The notes below the pieces were generated by a model. The model ran no database searches. It saw only the letters and a list, made by a program, of their open reading frames with translations, and was not told where the DNA came from. Below, piece after piece: positions 8,558-18,400 of a DNA stretch of 64,000 nucleotides; the first letter of the stretch is position 1; each line of letters begins with the position of its first letter. A program made the translations under genes and the position numbers. Origin of the DNA: Phycisphaerales bacterium (GTDB taxonomy: Bacteria > Planctomycetota > Phycisphaerae > Phycisphaerales > UBA1924); NCBI GenBank assembly GCA_020847175.1, contig JADLCM010000064.1, positions 1-64,000 of the forward strand, in the 5' to 3' direction.

Positions 8558-9322
8558 ATGTCCCAGCCAGGCGGCACGATCAGCACGGCACGAGGGCTGT
8601 CCGTGAGCGGGCCGGTCGTCATCGACTCGCCCCGCGTCTCCGTCATCATCACCATCGACGGCCCCGCCGGCACCGGCAAGTCGTCCATCGCCCGCGCCCT
8701 CGCGCACCGCCTCGGTCTGCGCGTGCTCGACACCGGGGCGATGTACCGGGCCGCCGCGGCCATCGTCATCGATCACGACGTGCCCCGCAACGACGTGCGC
8801 GCCATCAGCGCCAAGGTTGAAGAAGCCGACCTCCACTTTGACTGGACCGCCGACCCCCCGACCATGCTCGCCTGGAACAAGAGCATGGACGAGCGCATCC
8901 GCGATGCTGACGTGAACGAGTTCGTCTCGATCATCGCCGCGATGAGCGAGGTGCGCCGGCACATGGTGCGCAAGCAGCAGCTCATCGCGCGCCAATACCC
9001 CTACCTCGTCTCCGAGGGGCGCGACCAGGGTTCCGTGGTCTTCCCGCAGGCTGATGTGAAGTTCTACCTCACCGCCGATGTCGCCGTGCGGGCTCGGCGC
9101 CGGGCCGAGCAGATCCGCGAAGAGAACGAGCGGATCGTCGATCCGGACGAACTCGCCCGCACGCTCACCCGGCGCGACGAGATCGACTCGGGGCGCGCCG
9201 ACAGCCCGCTCAAGTGCCCCGACGACGCCATCGCCATCGACACCACCGAGATGTCGTTTGACGAGGTTCTCGAACGCCTCACCCGCGATGTGCTCGCCCT
9301 CAAGCCTGAACTCGGGCGCTGA
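8558..9322 (+). CDS. cmk: Cytidylate kinase
   Basis: Phosphorylates CMP and dCMP with ATP in pyrimidine nucleotide recycling. The Walker A loop IDGPAGTGKSS, the LDTGAMYRA motif and the EGRDQGSVVFP segment are diagnostic. The length (254) is a little above the usual 220-230 because of about 27 extra residues before the first strand. The ATG at 8558 has GGGGAA upstream; a GTG near 8603 would remove most of the extension. The C-terminal lid has RTLTRRDEIDSGR. It lies downstream of the sugar isomerase and ends at a 7-bp hairpin facing uppP. Confidence 0.95.
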   Translation: MSQPGGTISTARGLSVSGPVVIDSPRVSVIITIDGPAGTGKSSIARALAHRLGLRVLDTGAMYRAAAAIVIDHDVPRNDVRAISAKVEEADLHFDWTADPPTMLAWNKSMDERIRDADVNEFVSIIAAMSEVRRHMVRKQQLIARQYPYLVSEGRDQGSVVFPQADVKFYLTADVAVRARRRAEQIREENERIVDPDELARTLTRRDEIDSGRADSPLKCPDDAIAIDTTEMSFDEVLERLTRDVLALKPELGR

Positions 9323-9323
9323 C

Positions 9324-9342
9324 GCGCGCCACGCCGGCGCGC
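9324..9342 (+). terminator. Hairpin just after cmk
   Basis: GCGCGCC (9324-9330) pairs with GGCGCGC (9336-9342) around a 5-base loop, one base after the cmk stop. It sits between convergent cmk and uppP. No T-tract is visible, as is usual in high-GC genomes, so termination is inferred. Confidence 0.4.
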
Positions 9343-9450
9343 AACCCCCAACGGTTCGGGAACCGCACCCGCCGGACCCGCGCGCCGCGACGACCCCATG
9401 CGTGCGCGGGGATCAGTTCCGCGATGTCCCGGGCCGCGCGTTCGCGCCTG

Positions 9451-10326
9451 TCACAGCGCGATCACGCCGGTGAGCGAGAGCGTCAGCAGCAGCGCCCCCA
9501 GACCGATGCGGTACCACCCGAATGGCTCCAGCCCGTGATGGTTCAGGAACCGCACCAGCGCCCGCACCGCGAACCACGCTGAGATCGCGGCCAGCGCCAG
9601 GCCCAGCGCGATGTTCAGGGTGCCGAGCTGCTCGATCATGTTCGGGCCGCCCCGTTCCCGCGCCGCCGCCACGTTCTTCGCGAGGCTGTACACGCACGCC
9701 CCGCCGAGCGTGGGCAGACCGAGAAGAAAGCTGAACTCCGCCGCCTGGCGCCCCCGCAGCCCCGCGATCACCCCGCCGCCAATCGTCATCATCGAACGGC
9801 TGACGCCCGGGCAGAGCGCGGCGCACTGCAGTGCGCCGATCATCAGCGACCGCGCAGGCGTGAGGCGCTCGATCCAGGCATCTCCCGGCGCGGCCTCGGG
9901 CTCGGCGCGCCTCGGTCGCATCACGCCCCGGTCGAGCACGATCATGAGGACGCCGCCCAGCATCAGCGCCGCCGTCACGGGCCCCAGGAAGAACAACTTC
10001 GCTTCAATCCAGTCCCCTAGCAGCACCCCGAGCACCGCCGCGGGCAGAAACGCGATCACGATCGCGCGCGCCAGGAGAAAGCCGGCCCGGTCCCGGCCCG
10101 CCAGCCCCCGGATCATCTGGAGCACCCGGCCCCGGTACAGCCCCAGCACCGCGAGAATCGCGCCCCCCTGGATCACGACGTTGAACGCATCGACATTCGC
10201 CTTGTGCGCCTCACCATTCAGCCCCATCGCGCCCGACGCAAGGATGAGATGCCCCGTCGAACTCACCGGCAGAAACTCGGTGAGGCCTTCCACGATCCCG
10301 AGCACAATCGCCTGCCACCAGTCCAT
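9451..10326 (-). CDS. uppP: Undecaprenyl-diphosphatase UppP (BacA)
   Basis: Integral membrane phosphatase that recycles undecaprenyl pyrophosphate for peptidoglycan and glycan assembly and gives bacitracin tolerance. The two catalytic motifs are present: EFLPVSSTGHLIL near residue 20 and CPGVSRSMMTIGGG in the second half. The 291-residue length and eight or so hydrophobic segments match the family. The start is set at 10326 because GGGAGC precedes it with 5-7 bases of spacing and the protein then begins MDWWQAIVLG, as expected. It is divergent from the RNA methyltransferase at 10421 and convergent with cmk. Confidence 0.95.
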   Translation of the reverse strand: MDWWQAIVLGIVEGLTEFLPVSSTGHLILASGAMGLNGEAHKANVDAFNVVIQGGAILAVLGLYRGRVLQMIRGLAGRDRAGFLLARAIVIAFLPAAVLGVLLGDWIEAKLFFLGPVTAALMLGGVLMIVLDRGVMRPRRAEPEAAPGDAWIERLTPARSLMIGALQCAALCPGVSRSMMTIGGGVIAGLRGRQAAEFSFLLGLPTLGGACVYSLAKNVAAARERGGPNMIEQLGTLNIALGLALAAISAWFAVRALVRFLNHHGLEPFGWYRIGLGALLLTLSLTGVIAL

Positions 10327-10420
10327 AGAAGCTCCCAGCCCAACGTCAGCCCATCCCCTTCGGTTCGCGCGGGGCACGGAGTCGAGCCGCATTTCTCAGG
10401 CGGCGGCAGTACCCTTGGTT

Positions 10421-11329
10421 GTGACCGATGCCCCGAACATCCGGGCCGTTTCAGACCCGGACGATCCCGCGCTCATTCCGTACCTCAACCAGAAGGATGC
10501 CTGGCTCAAGGCTCCTCATAATCCCTTGAATAGGGGAAATGCCGGTACGCTCGCCTCCCCCGGGGGCAGGTTCATCGCCGAGGGTGCCCTCGTTCTGCAT
10601 GTGCTTGCCGCCTCTCGATTTGAGATCGAGTCGGTGCTCGTGACGCAAACCACACTCGGCGCGGCCCTGAGCGCGCTCAGGACACGGGCGACCACGACCC
10701 GGGTTCTGGTCGCGCCGCAGGGCCTCGTGGACCGAATCAGCGGCTTCCACGTCCATCGAGGGGTGCTCGCATCGGGGTTTCGCGGCGAGACCCCGCAGCC
10801 GCTTGCCGTCGCCGCCGAAGCGCAACTCCTTGTTGTTCTCGAAGACCTCTCGAATCACGACAATGTTGGGGGTATTTTTCGCTCCATCGCCGCCCTCGCG
10901 GGCGAGGGCGGAGCGGCGTGGCTGACCCCTCGATGTTGCGACCCGCTCTACCGCAAGGCCATCCGGGTTTCCATGGGGCACGTCTTGACCGTTCCCTGGG
11001 CTCATGCTCCGAACTGGCCCGGGGGCGGCGTGGGCGCGCTCCGGTCGCTCGGGTTCACGATCTGGTCCCTCGCGACTGGCCCGGAGGCGGACGAACTCGA
11101 TGGTGATCTCAAAGTTCCTGCGCGTTTGGCGCTGGTGCTCGGAGCCGAAGGCCCGGGGCTTTCACCAGGCACCCTCGAACTGGCGGACCGGCGGGTGCGT
11201 ATCGGAATGGCGCCGGGCGTGGACTCGCTCAATGTCGGCGTGGCATGCGCCGTGGCGCTCCATCGCTGGCGCGCCACGCATGTGTCACGGGCGAAGAAAG
11301 ACGGACGGTCAAGCAGGCGTCCGGGCTAG
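10421..11329 (+). CDS. TrmH/SpoU-family RNA 2'-O-methyltransferase
   Basis: SPOUT-class enzyme that methylates ribose 2'-OH in tRNA or rRNA. The three motifs are clear: motif 1 DNVGGIFRSIAAL (Asn and Arg conserved), motif 2 LVLGAEGPGLS, and motif 3 SLNVGVACAVALH. The N-terminal 100 or so residues look like the SpoU substrate-binding domain (RFIAEGALVLHVL). 302 residues from GTG 10421; a TTG two codons earlier is possible. The target nucleotide cannot be assigned. A second SPOUT enzyme, TrmL, lies at 12795. Confidence 0.87.
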   Translation: MTDAPNIRAVSDPDDPALIPYLNQKDAWLKAPHNPLNRGNAGTLASPGGRFIAEGALVLHVLAASRFEIESVLVTQTTLGAALSALRTRATTTRVLVAPQGLVDRISGFHVHRGVLASGFRGETPQPLAVAAEAQLLVVLEDLSNHDNVGGIFRSIAALAGEGGAAWLTPRCCDPLYRKAIRVSMGHVLTVPWAHAPNWPGGGVGALRSLGFTIWSLATGPEADELDGDLKVPARLALVLGAEGPGLSPGTLELADRRVRIGMAPGVDSLNVGVACAVALHRWRATHVSRAKKDGRSSRRPG

Positions 11330-11394
11330 ACTGGACCACGCGCCGGCGGAGCCCGGCGCCCCATCCTTCTGACCGGACCCTTGGAGCCCCTGCC

Positions 11395-12666
11395 ATGAGA
11401 ATCTGGATCGCGTCGTTGGCGATGTGCGTGGGATTGGCAAGCGCGCAGATCGAACGCGAGGGCGACGGCACCCGGCGCACCGAGCTCCAGGCGATGGAGC
11501 GTCACGCGCTGCCCGAAGGGCTGTGGGAATCGCTCTCCAGCATCACGCCCGAGGATGCGATCTCCGACGAGGCCCGGGCGGGCAAGGCGATTCTGGTGGT
11601 GACATGGGCCCGCTGGTATCCGCAGTCCACGAAGATCATGCCCATGCTCGACGAGATTCGGGCCGCGCACGATGACAAGGAGCTGCTCATCGTGGCCGTG
11701 CACCACCAGCGCGGCTTCGACGCGGGTGACTCCGCCTCGCGCGCCGAGAAGTCGGGCATCATCACCGCGCACGACGCGGACGGGAAGTTCCGCGAACTGC
11801 TGAAGGTTGATCAGGACCCCGATTTCTACCTCATCGACCGCGCGGGCAACCTGCGCTACGCCGATGTCAGCAACGCTTCGGTGAAGGACGCCGCGGACGA
11901 GCTCGTGGCCGAGAGCCGCGAGGACGCCGAAAGCCTCAACGACCGCCTCGCGGAGGCGGCCGAGCGTGCGGAGTCGGCGCGCCTGGCGACGGACACCATC
12001 AACGAGGATGTGGACCTCCGCGAGATTCCGGACGTGAGCTTCACCGCGCCCGACGCCAAGGCGTATGAGGACGCGCACTGGCCGCGCTTCCCGCGCGACG
12101 AGAACAGCCGCGTCGAAGAGGCGGACCCGCGCATCGAGGTGCGGGTGCCCGAGCAGGGATGGCTGCCGACCCAGCCGCCGCGCGCCGCGGGGCGGGCCGT
12201 GGTGCTCTATTTCTGGCACCCCGACGTGCCCGCGACGCACGAGCGGATCATCCCGCTCATGGACCGCCTGCAGCGGGCCAAGGGGCGTGACCTTCTCGTC
12301 TTCGGCGTGCTCAGCACGTTTAACGACCCGTCGCGCTCGTCCGAAACGAACTCGCGGTTCTCCGACCCTGCGCGCCTGGGCCAGATCATTCTGAACATGG
12401 CCGTGCAGCGCGATCTCAAGCACTGGATGACCATGGACCTCGCCAACGGCCTGCTGAGCCTGGTCCGGGGCGACCAGTTCTCCAGCTCCAGCGACGGCAT
12501 CCAGCCCTTCGCCGCGGTGCTCAGCTCCGACGGCGTGGTTCGCTGGCGCGGCGTCGCGGGGACGCCGGCCTTCAAGTCCGCCGTGGAGACCGTGCTGCTT
12601 GTCGATCCCGGCGTGAAGGCGAGGCGCGAAGCCGAGGATGAATACATCCGCACCCGCGCGAAGTGA
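11395..12666 (+). CDS. Secreted protein with two thioredoxin-like domains lacking CXXC
   Basis: 423 residues starting at ATG 11395 with GGAG 9 bases upstream. An N-terminal signal peptide (LAMCVGLASAQ) directs export. Two thioredoxin-like domains follow: one around residues 55-165 (AILVVTWARWYPQSTKIM) and one around 260-410 (AVVLYFWHPDVPATHERI). In each, the usual CXXC after Trp is replaced (YPQS and HPDV), so disulfide redox activity is unlikely. Between them is a Glu/Ala-rich helical linker (about residues 165-215). The family is TlpA/redoxin-like. The role could be structural or substrate-binding in the periplasm. It is followed by 128 bp without an obvious gene, then trmL. Confidence 0.7.
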   Translation: MRIWIASLAMCVGLASAQIEREGDGTRRTELQAMERHALPEGLWESLSSITPEDAISDEARAGKAILVVTWARWYPQSTKIMPMLDEIRAAHDDKELLIVAVHHQRGFDAGDSASRAEKSGIITAHDADGKFRELLKVDQDPDFYLIDRAGNLRYADVSNASVKDAADELVAESREDAESLNDRLAEAAERAESARLATDTINEDVDLREIPDVSFTAPDAKAYEDAHWPRFPRDENSRVEEADPRIEVRVPEQGWLPTQPPRAAGRAVVLYFWHPDVPATHERIIPLMDRLQRAKGRDLLVFGVLSTFNDPSRSSETNSRFSDPARLGQIILNMAVQRDLKHWMTMDLANGLLSLVRGDQFSSSSDGIQPFAAVLSSDGVVRWRGVAGTPAFKSAVETVLLVDPGVKARREAEDEYIRTRAK

Positions 12667-12794
12667 ATCCGCGGCCCCGTCCGGCGCGGACCGGCCTGCT
12701 TCGAGCAGCGGGGGACCTGGACCGGGCGGGCCGTCGCACCTGCAAACGCGGGCCGGCGTCTGATGGCCCGGCGCGCGGCGCACCGCCCGCATAG

Positions 12795-13349
12795 ATGGAT
12801 GTGTTCGTGCCCGGCACTCTCTTTCACATCGCGCTCTACCAGCCTGAGATCCCGAGCAACACCGGGAACATCGGGCGCTCGTGCGTGGCGCTCGGGTGCG
12901 TGCTGCACCTGATTCATCCGCTCGGGTTCGATGTCTCTGAGAAGGCCTGCCGGCGCGCGGGGCTGGACTATTGGCCCCGCCTGCGCGTCCTTGAGCACCG
13001 CGACTGGGGCGTCTATCGCCGGGCGACGCCCGGCGCGAGGCGCTGGCTCTTCTCCACCCGCGCCGACCGTTCGATCTTCGACGCCGACCTTCGCCCGGGC
13101 GATCACCTGGTCTTCGGGCGCGAGTCTTCGGGCGTGCCGCCGCGCATCCACGAGCAGTTCGCCGGCGCGCGTCTCGCGCTTCCCATGCTCCCGGGTGAAC
13201 GAAGTCTCAACCTTGCGACCGCCGTGTGCGCGGCGGCGTACGAAGGGCTGCGCCAGTGCCTGGCCCGGGGCGACCTCTCGCTTGACGCCGCGGGACGAGT
13301 CGCCGGGCCTGCCGCCGAAGGCGGCGCGACCGCCGAGGCGCTTCAATAG
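12795..13349 (+). CDS. trmL: tRNA (cytidine(34)-2'-O)-methyltransferase TrmL
   Basis: SPOUT enzyme that methylates the wobble ribose of tRNA-Leu. Motif 1 PEIPSNTGNIGRS, motif 2 VFGRESSGVP and motif 3 ERSLNLATAV match TrmL/YibK. The length is 184, slightly above E. coli (157), with the extra in an Ala/Gly-rich C-terminal tail (DAAGRVAGPAAEGG). The start is ATG 12795 in the frame MDVFVPG; a GTG at 12801 is an alternative. Only 3 bases separate it from the dihydrouridine synthase, so the two tRNA-modifying genes form an operon. Confidence 0.92.
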   Translation: MDVFVPGTLFHIALYQPEIPSNTGNIGRSCVALGCVLHLIHPLGFDVSEKACRRAGLDYWPRLRVLEHRDWGVYRRATPGARRWLFSTRADRSIFDADLRPGDHLVFGRESSGVPPRIHEQFAGARLALPMLPGERSLNLATAVCAAAYEGLRQCLARGDLSLDAAGRVAGPAAEGGATAEALQ

Positions 13350-13352
13350 CCC

Positions 13353-14684
13353 ATGTCGTGCGAGAGCCACAACGCCACGCCCCCGAGCCCGGCCGTCGCC
13401 CCGGGCGCCGAAGGCATCGACCCCGCGCGGGTCGCGTCGGAGATCGGGGCCGAGGTCCGGCGCACGGGCGGGTTTGAGTCGCGCGTCTCGCGCGCCGCGC
13501 CCGGCTTCGATGCGCCCTTCTTCCAGGCCGGGCTCTGCGGCTACAGCGACGCGGCGATGCGCATCGTCGCGCGCCGTCACGGCTGCCCCTTCTGCGTCAC
13601 CGAGGCCCTGCTCGACCGCACGCTCCTCGCCGGCGGCAAGGGCTTCGCCAAGGCCGATCTCGGCGAACTGCACGACAACGTGCCCGGCGGGGACGAAGAC
13701 CACCCCCTCGCGGGGCAGATCATGGGCAGCGACCCCGGCGAGATGGCCGCCGCGGCGCTCAAGATGCTCGAACAGCGTGCGCGGGGAGACCGGGCCTACC
13801 GCGATCTCGCGTACGAGACGCCGGGGGTCTTCCCCAGCACGCGCGTGGGCATCCGCGACGACGGGCAAACGCCGGCACCAGGCGCGAACCGGCCCGGCGA
13901 GTTCGGGCCCGCGCCGGTCGGCGGTCCATCCGCGCCTGATCGCCCCACGTTCGAGGTGATCGATATCAACCTCGCCTGCCCGGTGAAGAAGGTCGCCGCC
14001 AAGGCGCGGGGCGGTCACTGGCTCGCCGAGCCCGAAGGGGCGATCGCGATTCTCGAAGCTGTGCGCCGGGCTCTGCCCGCGCGCGTGCCGCTCAGCGTGA
14101 AACTCCGGCGCAGTTACGACGACACGCCCGCGATGGCCCGGGCCTTCAGCCGGGTCATCGACGCGGCCTTTGACCTGGGCTTTGCGTGGGCCACCGTGCA
14201 CGCCCGCAGCGTGCAGCAGAAGTACATCGGCCCCAGCCGCTGGGATCTTCTGCGGGCCATTGTGCAAGCCCGCCCCGGGCGGGTGATCTTCGGCTCGGGA
14301 GACGTGTGGGAGGCGCGCGACATCTTCCGCATGATCGCCTACACCGGCGTGCGGGCGGTGAGCGTGGCGCGCGGGTGCATCGGCAACCCGTGGATCTTCC
14401 GCCAGGCCCGCGATCTCATGGCGGGGCGCGAGGCACGCCCGCCGACGCTCGCCGAACAGCGCCGCGTGCTCGAAGAGCACTTCTCCCTTGCGCTGGCGGT
14501 CAATGACGGCCGGCGCGACGGTGAGGGCATCACCGGGCGCACGATGCGGAAGTTCGGCATCAAGTTCGCCGCGTTTCATCCGCGCGCCGCGGCGGTCAAG
14601 GCGCGCATGATCGGCATCGACGCCGCCTCGGACTGGCAGTCCGTGATCGAGGAGTTTTACGGGGTCGAGGGCGTGCCGGCCTGA
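13353..14684 (+). CDS. tRNA-dihydrouridine synthase (Dus family)
   Basis: FMN-dependent reductase that converts uridine to dihydrouridine in tRNA. The core is a TIM barrel beginning near PFFQAGLCGYSDAAMR. The family motif DINLACPVKKV carries the catalytic Cys, and FGSGDVW and ARGCIGNPWIF bind the FMN phosphate. The 443-residue length exceeds the usual 320-350. About 45 residues are added at the N-terminus, and an insertion of roughly 60 residues rich in Pro and Gly lies between ALKMLEQ and VIDINLACP. It is translated 3 bases after trmL. Its end overlaps the convergent cytidylyltransferase gene by 28 bp. Which Dus subgroup it belongs to is unclear. Confidence 0.88.
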   Translation: MSCESHNATPPSPAVAPGAEGIDPARVASEIGAEVRRTGGFESRVSRAAPGFDAPFFQAGLCGYSDAAMRIVARRHGCPFCVTEALLDRTLLAGGKGFAKADLGELHDNVPGGDEDHPLAGQIMGSDPGEMAAAALKMLEQRARGDRAYRDLAYETPGVFPSTRVGIRDDGQTPAPGANRPGEFGPAPVGGPSAPDRPTFEVIDINLACPVKKVAAKARGGHWLAEPEGAIAILEAVRRALPARVPLSVKLRRSYDDTPAMARAFSRVIDAAFDLGFAWATVHARSVQQKYIGPSRWDLLRAIVQARPGRVIFGSGDVWEARDIFRMIAYTGVRAVSVARGCIGNPWIFRQARDLMAGREARPPTLAEQRRVLEEHFSLALAVNDGRRDGEGITGRTMRKFGIKFAAFHPRAAAVKARMIGIDAASDWQSVIEEFYGVEGVPA

Positions 14685-15433
14685 CCCTCGCTGGTCGCCC
14701 GTGCTCCGAGCACCGCCGCCGCCACGAGCAGGTCCGTCGGTTCGTCGATGTCAACCACGGTGCTGTGCTCGCCGGGCAGCGCCACCGTCGCGCTTTCGAT
14801 GCCCCGGCGCTCGCGCCCGAAGAAGGCGTGCGGCCCGGGCGCTGCGCCCGCGTGCCCGAACAGGGCCCGGGCGGTGAGGGCGATGACCCCGCCGTCGGGC
14901 ACGAACGCGGGCGGCAGGTCCTGCCGCCGGAAGACTCCGTGATTCAGCACGTCGCCCTCCCAGGGCGACACCCGCCCGGCCCCGTCGAGCCGGGCGATCC
15001 ACCACGGATGAAACTTCCCTGCCCGTGCGTAACTCTGCACGCTGTCCGCCCGCGCGTGCTCCAGCAGCGCGAGCGCGGCATCGGTGAGCCGCGCCGGGCG
15101 CACGGGCACGTTGGCATACAGGATCGCCAGCGGCCGCGGGTCATCCGGCGCCACGCCGAGCGCCTCCGCCGCGTGTCGCGCCGCGTCGTCGATGCGGGCC
15201 GAGTCATGGGCGAGCTCCGCCGGGCGCTCGATCGCGCGGGCGCCCATGGCGCGGGCGATGTCGAGCGCCCGCGGATCGTCGCTCGAGACCGCGACCAGCC
15301 CCACCCGCGCCGAACCGAGCGCATGGGCGATGCTCCAGCCGATGCACGGGCGTCCGGCGAGTGGCGCGATGTTCTTCCCCGGCACGCCCTTGCTGCCCGC
15401 GCGGGCGAGGATGATGGCAATGGCCGGCGTCAT
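14657..15433 (-). CDS. Acylneuraminate (CMP-sugar) cytidylyltransferase family
   Basis: Activates a nonulosonic acid or related sugar as CMP-sugar. The N-terminal nucleotide-binding motif [14 protein letters not shown] is diagnostic; [10 protein letters not shown] and [13 protein letters not shown] follow. 258 residues, close to PseF/NeuA length. The ATG at 15433 overlaps the upstream fusion gene stop as ATGA, so the two are translationally coupled. The partner encodes a Maf/DUF115 glycosyltransferase-like protein, which is known to accompany PseF/NeuA enzymes in flagellin glycosylation. No other legionaminic or pseudaminic acid gene is in the window. The sugar is unknown. Confidence 0.85.
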   Translation of the reverse strand: MTPAIAIILARAGSKGVPGKNIAPLAGRPCIGWSIAHALGSARVGLVAVSSDDPRALDIARAMGARAIERPAELAHDSARIDDAARHAAEALGVAPDDPRPLAILYANVPVRPARLTDAALALLEHARADSVQSYARAGKFHPWWIARLDGAGRVSPWEGDVLNHGVFRRQDLPPAFVPDGGVIALTARALFGHAGAAPGPHAFFGRERRGIESATVALPGEHSTVVDIDEPTDLLVAAAVLGARATSEGQAGTPSTP

Positions 15434-18400
15434 GCCGCTGCGGTCTCGGCGACGTGCGAGGTTCGCTCGCGCGATGCCCGCTCGCGCCGGATGCGCTTCC
15501 AGGCGGGGGCGAGGCCCTCGGCAAAGACATTGCCCGCCAGCCGCCCCGCGCCCAGCACCGCGGACCCGTCGCTGAGCACCCTGAGCCCGGCGGCCTCAGC
15601 ACGCGCCCGGGCCCGCTCGGGCAGGGGCAGGGGGCGCACGTCGAGGCCGTCCACCGCGCGGGGCAGCGGATCAAGCACGCACGCGCCCGTGCGCGAGAGC
15701 CAGAAGTCGTAGAAATCCTCGAACTCGCCGATCACGTCATCGCACTTCACCAGGCGCGGCACGATCCAGGGCGAATCCTCCCCCGCCCGCAGCGCCTGCA
15801 CGAGCCGAAGCACGTTCGTCCGGGCGAGCTCCAGCCCGTTGACGCCCCTCAGCCGGGCGTACGTCTCAGGCCGGTGGGCCCCGAGGTCGATGCTGATGAC
15901 ATCCAGCGGCGCGCCGAGCAGCGCCGAGCACGTCGCCTCGTCGCAGAGAAGATCTGTGCGCAGGTGAACGCCCGCAATGCCCGCCTCGCGGGCCGCCCGC
16001 ACCGCGTCGAGCCAGTGCGGGTGTCCGAGGGGGTCGCCCGCCCCCGCGAGCGTGAGGAGCGCATCGGGCCGCGCCCTCGCCGCGTCGCGCAGCAGCGACC
16101 CGAGGCCTTCGAGCGATGCGGGCAGGCGCTCGGGAACCTCGTACGGCCCGCGTCGCCACGCGGCGAGCAGTCCGCTCGTGAGCCGCCCGGTGCAGAGTTC
16201 GAGTTCGAGGTGCGCCGGGCCCCGGTCGTCAAGCGCCGCAAGGCGTTCGTGAACGAGGGGTGCGAGTTCGCTCGCAGGCGCCTCGATCGCCCGTGCGCCC
16301 AGCGGGCGCAGGGCCTGCTGGATGGCGCCGAGCGACGCCGCATCGCCCGCGATGAATCGCGCCGCGCGGTCGCGCAGGGCCGCGTCGATGGTCACGCATG
16401 CGCCCTTGGCGATGGGGTCGGGCCGGGGCGCGGCCGGCTGGTAGCCCACGAGCGCGCCGAGGCTCGCCTGCGACCCCGGTTGTGCCGCCGCGTGCGCGAG
16501 ATCTTGGATCAGCCCCGCGTCCACGTACACGGGGGCCAGCCCCGGCGGGGCCTGGCAGAAGACCAGGCGGTGCTGGTCCGGCGCGCTCCGGTGACGCATC
16601 ACGATCTCGTCCGTGAGCGTGGGATCGACCAGGCACCAGTCCGCGCCGAGCACCAGCACGCCCGGAAGGTTGAACATCCGCACGACCGACGCCGCCTCAC
16701 GCGCATCGAAGACCTCATCGTGCGCCAGCAGCCCGCCCGGCCCGCCGCGCCAGTTCACGCCGCCCCAGCGCCGCGCCGAGGCGACCCGGCGCGCCGGCAT
16801 CGGCGCGCCCGGGCGCTCGCGCTGCACGAAGTCGAGGCCCAGGCCCGCGGGGGCGGGCCCGGCCATCGCGCGCACCCGCTCCGGATCGTCGCACAGCAGG
16901 ATCACCCGCCCGACCGTGCGGGCCTGCGCCAGGCGTTCGAGCGTCAGGCGCAGCACATTGCAGCCCGCCCCGGCGGGGGCGTCGAGCGACCTCGCGCCGC
17001 CGAGCGAGCCGCGGTCAGGATCGACCCAGAGCAGGGCCGCGCCGTGGCGCGCGGGCTCGATGCTCAGGCTCGCCTCGCGGGGCGCCGCTTCTTCGGCGTC
17101 GCGCGTGAGGCGGCTGCCGCCCGCGACCGCACCCGTCGCCGCGACGAGCAGCGAGGCCAGTCGCTCCGCCGCCTCGCCCAGCCAGCGCACGTTCGCGATA
17201 TCACGCTCCACGCGCAGCGCCTGAGTCTCGCGGGCGTCGCGCCCCTCGCTGAGCGCGATGGCGCGGTCCGCCCGGTAGCGATTGAGCGCGGCGTTCTGGC
17301 TCAGGAACTGCACGAGCCCGAACGCCGGCTCCAGCGTGAACACCTCGGCCCGCGCCGCCTCGATCACCCGCTGGTGCTTCCCCAGCGGATCGCCCGCACG
17401 GACGCGTTCCAGCCCCTCGAGCGTGCGGGCGCACAGTTCGCCCACCCGCCGCGCCTGAGATTCAACCTCGCCGAGCCGCTTCGACAGCGTCCGCAGTCGT
17501 CCCGCGTCGGGCCGGGCGGCTTCCCCCCGCGGCAGGTCGAGCCCCGGCGCATCGGCACAGGCCTCCAACGCCTCGGCGAGCGTCATGGCCTGCGTGTGCT
17601 GCTTGCGGACGCCGCCCTCGGTCGCGTCGATCACCCGCAGCCCCCGCGCCGCGTCGTCGGCGAAGTGCCGCTCGAACTGCACGAGGTAGGCATTCATCTG
17701 CTCGTCGGTGTACGCGGCCCGTCCGCGCTGGTCGGTGGTGCGCGAAAGCAGCCCCTTCGAGCGTGCGATCCGCTCCCATTCCAGCGTTTCGAGCGTGCGG
17801 AAGGGCCCGAGTTCGCACCCCCACACGTCATGGATCGCGGCCCCGGCGGCGTAGTACTGCCCCAGCGTGAAGCCGAGGTCCTGCCCGATCAGGATGACCG
17901 GGTCGCAGCCGAGGTGGCGCGCGAAGTGGTAGGCGAGGTGCGCGACGGTGGCTCCGGGTTCAACCCTGCCGCGCGGGCGGGCGAACTCCGGCCCCAGCAC
18001 CTGGTCCAGACGCTCGTCGGCCGGAAAGCGGATGACCCCCGGGAAGGCCTGCGTGACCGCCGCGTTGACCTTGGCCTCGGCGATGAGTTCAACCCCGGCG
18101 ACATCCGCCGGGCGAAGACCCTCGTAGAAGCGCCGGCTCATCTCGTGGTGATCGAGCGCTGTGACAAAGTGCGGGCGAATGCCCCGCGCAAGCAGGGTCT
18201 TGAGCACCGTCTGCACCGCGATGATGACCACCCGGTCGCGCACCCCGGGCGAAGCGAGCAGGTCGACGTTGCGGGCGAGGCTCGGCCCCGCCGAGACCAC
18301 CACCGCGGGCCGCCCGGCCGCTGCCCCGCGCAGGTCTTCGATGCCCGGGCCCGTGGCGTAGGCGTCAATGTTCATCAGCAGGTTGCGGAGGGTGGTGTCG

